Source: Toxonevra muliebris (Eukaryota > Arthropoda > Insecta > Diptera > Pallopteridae). Taken from it: a stretch of DNA of 64,000 bases. This document shows positions 59,120 through 64,000 of the stretch, piece by piece (position 1 is the stretch's first letter; each line of letters opens with the position of its first letter). Both the position numbers and the translations under genes were made by a program. The stretch lies in NCBI GenBank assembly GCA_963691655.1, contig OY829328.1, positions 32,755,890 to 32,819,889 of the forward strand. Reading direction: 5' to 3'. The notes below the pieces were generated by a model. That model made no database searches. It was not told the origin of the DNA and was given only the letters and a program-made list of their open reading frames with translations.

Positions 59120-59400
59120 ATTCATTGAAATTAAAGAGAAAACTTCAAGGAATTCCAAACAAAATTCTTAGAAACTCTGTAAAATAAGTATAGGAACTCC
59201 TTAGAGACCTTATAGGAACTCCAGAGAAAATTAATTGGAATTCCATGGAAAATTCGTAAAGGAAAAATCTCAAGTAAATCCATAGAAAGTTTGTATGCAC
59301 TCCTTAGCAAAGTTATAAAATCATTAGAAAAACCATACAAGTTTCAAGGGAACTCTTTTGAAATCCATGGGCGCTTTATAAAAATTTCATGAAAAAATTT
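59120..59400. repeat. Short-period 'aactcyatagaaact' array, second locus
   Basis: Words such as aactccttagagacc, ttataggaactcc and attccatggaaaatt recur every 12-16 bp, as at 47090-47275 and 48690-49440. Confidence 0.7.
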
Positions 59401-61139
59401 AAGTAAATTTATTTTGTTTCGAACACAGTAAAAATATTTTGTATAATTATTTTTTAATTTTTAACAAAAATCCGCCATAAGTGTAGGGTGTATTATATAC
59501 GAACATGATCGAAACTTAATTTGTTTGCTAGAGAAAAAGAAAATATATATATATTTTAAATATTATTATTATTATTATTGTTGTTGTTGCTTCGCTAGTA
59601 TTCGTGCAATTGAAGCAAAGTTTATACATAAATTTTTTTTTATTTATGTTTATTTTCATTTATTTATTTCATGTATTATTTTCTATTTGTTTTATTGTTG
59701 TTTTTGTTGGTTTCTCGTCAAAATTTAATTTATCTGCTGGCAATGACCCAAGAGGCCAATCATCAGCGTCAAGCGAGCAACAATTTATTTATTATTGCTT
59801 ATGTTTGTGTTGTTGTTGCTGTTGATATTTTTATTATTTTATTTTATGGTTGTTGTTTTTTGTGTGTTTGCGTTCTGCTTTTTGGCCAAATGCTTTTTGC
59901 AAAAATATAGATATACATACATATATATTTGTAGGTGTGTATGTATGTATGTATTTCGATTTTTTTCTCCTTCAGCTTTTCATTATGCTTCAATTTAATG
60001 ATTATTTTTATTTCGTTTTCAAATGAATTTGTGAATTTCTTTTGATCTTTTTAATTTTGCATAAATAAACTTGACTTGTTTTAGCAGCAGCCAACAGTAG
60101 CTGTGATGTATGCATAGTGCAAATGAAAGAGAGAGAGCCAGATAGAATGTAGAGGAAGATTATGGGTTAGTGTTGGTAGCAGCAGTGGTGGCGCGATAGT
60201 CGTGACCACTAGTGTGCAATGTTTGTTTTTGAGGAAGTTCTGCTGATTGTATGAATTTTAAAATAGAAATGATTTTGAATTTTATTTGTAGCCAGAAAAA
60301 AACCTAAAACTACAAAAAAAAAATACCAAAATAATAATAAAATTTATAATAATAACATAATATAAAACCAAAAAAAAAAAAAACAAACACAGAAAATCCC
60401 ACGCTTAATTTCGTAGAATATTTCAAATATTTGTTTATAAATAAAAATTAAATTAATTACAAACGGAAGCGTTAAGTAAATTATACGCGTATGTTTATTG
60501 TGGATTTTCTTTTATTTGTAAATATTTTTATTTGTTTTTTATTTTGTTAAAACATTTTGAAATTGTTAAGCAATTAAATTTATTTATTTTTGGATTTTGA
60601 GTTTTTTTTTCTGCGGCCGCTTAACAAAATTGCATAAAAAACTTTTAAATCAATCAAAATGGAAAAAATTCTTCAAGAGCAGCAAATAAATACCACAATT
60701 GGCAATGCAATACAATAGCAATAACAACGACAACATGGTAACATTAGCAGCAACAACATGTCATGTTGTAGTTGGTTGCAATTGAGGTAGCAACTTTGAC
60801 AATTATGGTTGTGTAAAAATTAATTACGCGTAATAAACACGCTGCAAAAAATAAATAAAAAAAAAGAATAAAAAATGTTTACACGTTTTTTTTCTTTCGA
60901 TTTTTAGAGTTGCTGCTTCTACCTTAATGGCAATTCGCTTAAAATGTATGAGGAAAACCAGCATGAGTCAAAAGAAAAAGATGTAGTTAATTGCACACAG
61001 TGGCATTTAGAAATATATACACAAACATTTATACTAAATTTAAAGCTAGAAGCAAAGAGCGAAAACTTGTTAAAGTCTTAAAAAAAAACCAAACACTCAG
61101 CTTGACATTAAACTGTCAGTGCAGAGTTAAACGACAACG
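59401..61139. other. AT-rich DNA with ATT, TTG and TATG repeats
   Basis: (ATT)n/(GTT)n at 59560-59590, TATG words at 59940-59952, GA at 60128-60136 and CAA triplets at 60720-60760. I see no gene. Confidence 0.6.
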
Positions 61140-61143
61140 TTAA

Positions 61144-63340
61144 GGGGGCATTCTAGTTTAAAATTGAAAAAAATAGACTCTTTTTCAAACTAAAACTATG
61201 ATATTTTATTACAAAGAGATGGCGGCGGTAAAGAGCATCTCCAACAAAGTCCATTTTTGGTGATAGGATACATTCCAAGCTTCCTAATAAAGATAAAGAC
61301 ATACCACCTTGATCAAGAAGTTCCCGGAATAACCACCGTTTGGCGCTCCCATCGATCCGATTTGAGTTCTGTTTTATTTTGTTAAGTTGGTACATTTGTT
61401 GTTGATATTCCCTCTAAATCTTAGCGTCATAGCTTGACATTTGCAAAAGTTACGTAGCCAAGAGTGTATCTATCTCTGTGTGTGTTGGCGATTTTTTGCC
61501 ATATATAATATAGAAATAGATTTAAATTTGTAACAACGAACTTGTATTAGATTTTGCGTAAAAAACGGATTTAATGGTGCGGGACGTTGGAAATATTGGA
61601 CAAGTGTTTCGGTAACGATCCTCTGAAGAAAGCGGTCGTTTACCAGTGGAACGAGCAGTTCAAAAGTGGTCGTGAGTCAATCAAAGATGATGAACGCAGT
61701 GGCAGACCATCGACATCGAAAACCGACGTTGATAAAGTAAAAGAAAATTTGGTCAATAACCGCAAATTAACCATCAGAGAGATAGCGGAGGACTTGAACA
61801 TTGCCTATGGATCCGTCCAAGACATTTTGGTTAATGATTTGGGTTTCCGTCGTGTGGCAGCAAAGTTGGTGCCAAAAGACCTCAATTTCATGCAAAAAAG
61901 CGTTGACGTCGCAAAACACATGATTTGCGAGGCTTAATCCGACTCCACATTCATCAAAAGGATCATTACTGGAGACGAGACGTGGGTTTATGAGTACGAC
62001 ACGCAACCCAGACAGACCCGAGACCAAAAAAACCACGTCGTTTTCAGTAAAAAAAGAAGGCAATGCTCGCGGTTTTCATGGATTACAACGGTGTAGTGCA
62101 TCATGAATTTTTTGCCAGAAGGCCAGGCAGTAAACAAAGAGTATTATTTGGGCGTTATGAGACGTTTGCGTGAAGCAATTCGCTGAAAGAGACCAGAATT
62201 GTGGACAGAAAACTCGTAGATTTTGCACCATGATAGCCCACCGTCGCACAGTGCCATCATTATTCGTAATTTTTTGACGAAAAATACAACAAATACCATC
62301 CAACAGCCACCGAATTCACCTGATTTGTCTCCCTGTGATTTCTTTCTGTTCAATCGAGTTAAAAAACCATTACGGGGAATGCGTTTAAGCAGCCGAGAGG
62401 AAGTAATGGAAAAATCGCAGGAAGCACTGATGGACATACCGAGAACCAAATATAAAAAGTGTTTCGAGAATTGGATCAAGCGCTGGCATAAGTGTGTTGC
62501 AGTTAATGGGGGTTACTTTGAGGGGGACAATATAGATTTAGATAAATAAATTTGTTTTTTTGATTTTCTGAGTCTTTTTTCTCCAAAAAATTAAAAAAAG
62601 AAATTTTTTTCTTTTTTTTTTAAGGCGGAGTGAGGATTCCAATTTTCGTAGTTCCATTTATACCTATGATGATAACGAATCAAACGTATTTTGGTTTTTC
62701 AAAATTTATCTGATTACCTTGAAGTCCGTTAATCGAGGGTTTCGGGGTTGCTGTTTACGATTCTAGCATAAGATCTTGAAAATACAAAATGACGGATCCA
62801 ACATGGAGGAAGAAATTTAAAAAAAAATAGGTTGGAATTCGCTTGGTCCTCGTTAGTGGGGGATTTTTGGGGTCAGTGATTACGAATTTGATGCCAGATT
62901 TGTAAACAGATACCTTGAAAACCCAAAAGTTGCGAGTTTTAAGCATATCCGATGAACTTGAAAAATAGTCAGCCATATTGGATTCGCCATTTTGAGTTTT
63001 GAAAATCCGATGTCAGTTGCTTAATCAACCACCCCCCCACCCCACAGAAATACCCGATTAATTAGTTAAACTCATCTTATAGCAGATTCGTAATCAGCGA
63101 CCCTGTAAACCCCTGAATAACGATATTGGAGCCGTTTTCTCGGAAACTTGTTTCTGAACGTTTGGTCACAGTTCCAGTTCACCAAGGCACAATTATATTT
63201 ATGTACAACTTTCATTTTACTTCGAATTTTTCATTTTTCACTAATATTTTAGGTGAGTATTCTTGAAACTATAATGAATCCAAAAATCAAAAAAAAAAAC
63301 CACAACCAAAATTTTTCAAATTTTAAACTGGAATGTCCCC
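61144..63340. mobile_element. TTAA-flanked element enclosing a mariner gene
   Basis: The left end GGGGGCATTCTAGTTTAAAA and the right end read inward GGGGACATTCCAGTTTAAAA match at 18 of 20, with further similarity beyond. TTAA lies outside both ends (61140-61143 and 63341-63344). Such ends and target suggest a piggyBac-type non-autonomous element. A mariner transposase pseudogene lies inside, which belongs to a different superfamily with a TA target, so it probably jumped in later. Right-hand internal sequence (62640-63300) is unassigned. Confidence 0.75.
61545..62549 (+). pseudogene. Mariner transposase pseudogene
   Basis: A nearly full mariner transposase (family usually about 345 residues). 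The start is missing: FCVKNGFNGA appears at about 61550, then a frameshift near 61582. From 61587 one frame runs to the stop at 62547: LDKCFGNDPLKKAVVYQWNE, RSGRPSTSKTDVDKVKE and the WVPHEL-type linker region degraded to KLVPKDL. Then come a stop at 61936, GDETWVYEYD (first Asp), a deletion in the KVLLTVFFDY-type block, stops near 62094, 62187 and 62219, HHDSPPSH (second Asp), SPDLSPCDFFLF (third Asp, giving D,D34D) and RWHKCVAVNGGYFEGDNID. All three catalytic residues survive but the gene has at least four stops and cannot be active. Confidence 0.92.
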
Positions 63341-63344
63341 TTAA

Positions 63345-64000
63345 AGATACAACAGCAAAGGCAGCGTTGTAATTGCTGGCATTTTTATGTAGAGAGATAC
63401 ACAATCTGGTAGATACTTAATCAAGATATTGAATTGTTTTGGTGAAAAGTGTCAACGTTCAAGTGTTGTGGAGCTCAAACATAAAGCTGGAAATAGTTTG
63501 AACGAAGTTGCTTCTTTAAAGTGTTTGCCATGGATTTAAACACAAAGATGTTTGGATCAGATATTACATTGTTGGTCAAACGAATGGCATTGCTTTAGGA
63601 ATGAGTTGCGTTTGACGTAGATAATAATCACATGGATATCTCGTGTATTCAATGTAATTAGAAGGATTTGATATTTGAGAGAGTGAATATGCGCTGTGAG
63701 AGTGCATATGCCACGGTTTACTCTTAATTGACCAATCACAGTCATTAGTTTTTATTATTAGATAGTAGAACCGCTCACTACGCTTACACGCTAGAACGAA
63801 CGAACGCTAGAAAGTCAAACAATTACCTCGTGTATTTAAACGTATCGAATTTCAGAAACTCACCTGAAAAATAGAAAAGAAAAAAGAAAGTTAGTCAAAT
63901 TCTTTTTTTTTTTACAATTATGTTCGAAAACACAAAAAATGTGAGAAACTATAAAATAACTTCATTGATTGATTTCGTTCTCTGTGTCACTCATTTAATA
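63345..64000. other. Non-coding DNA
   Basis: 63690-63870 shares short blocks (ccaatcacagtc; cacctgaaaa) with 29580-29755, so both may be old copies of one dispersed repeat. caggtgag on the minus strand at 63860-63867 has donor-site form but no exon to go with it. Confidence 0.4.

Noticed and set aside
29580..63870. Possible pair of solo LTRs at 29580-29755 and 63690-63870
   Set aside because: Only two short blocks agree (about 12 and 9 bp). No TG...CA ends or target duplication could be found.

Overview
The window looks like non-coding, strongly AT-rich chromosomal DNA of a higher (brachyceran) fly. The signs are long poly-A/T and CA/TG runs, CAA/CAG/CTG triplet repeats, decayed mariner, Tc1, hAT-like and Helitron-like transposons, and non-LTR retrotransposons that carry RNase H and end in a TATCACAATGG-type 3' tail. 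One tRNA-derived SINE (4508-4690) has a layout I remember from tephritid fruit flies, so Tephritidae is my best guess; that is recollection, not a search result. No host gene is certain. The best candidate is a possible terminal exon on the minus strand at 56729-57129. The rest reads as intron or intergenic DNA filled with mobile-element remains.

Layout. 0.6-4.7 kb: transposase remnant, a 10-bp-period satellite, an RNase H LINE fragment and a SINE. 7.4-11 kb: a cluster of small inverted-repeat elements (hAT-like MITE, 41-bp hairpin, 229-bp MITE, a three-copy MITE family, one arm of a foldback element, a 33-bp inverted repeat). 13.7-18.5 kb: a 12-bp-period array, a hAT-like element with perfect 8-bp target duplication, a GC-rich palindromic block, a tRNA-headed SINE with a LINE-like tail, and a 680-bp TAA-flanked element. 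19.8-28.8 kb: a 5'-truncated LINE with 12-bp target duplication, a 1.1-kb TTA-flanked element with CACAGTG ends, and a tandem array broken by two LINE insertions. 31.6-45.5 kb: Tc1/mariner-superfamily pseudogene, TTAA-flanked MITE, LINE fragment, Tc1-like element with an inverted internal segment, foldback element. 47-59.4 kb: a Helitron-like insertion splitting a short-period array, a LINE pseudogene with lost RT catalytic residues, a three-level nest (12-bp array inside a hAT-like element inside a TTA element), a SINE, the candidate exon and more arrays. 61.1-63.3 kb: a TTAA-flanked element enclosing a dead mariner gene.

The elements interact mainly by nesting and by sharing ends. At least nine places carry the same LINE/SINE 3' tail, one of them joined to a tRNA-Glu-like head, which fits a SINE using LINE machinery. 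All recognisable transposase and reverse transcriptase reading frames are interrupted, so this is old sequence. I found no CRISPR array, operon, rRNA or intact tRNA gene.
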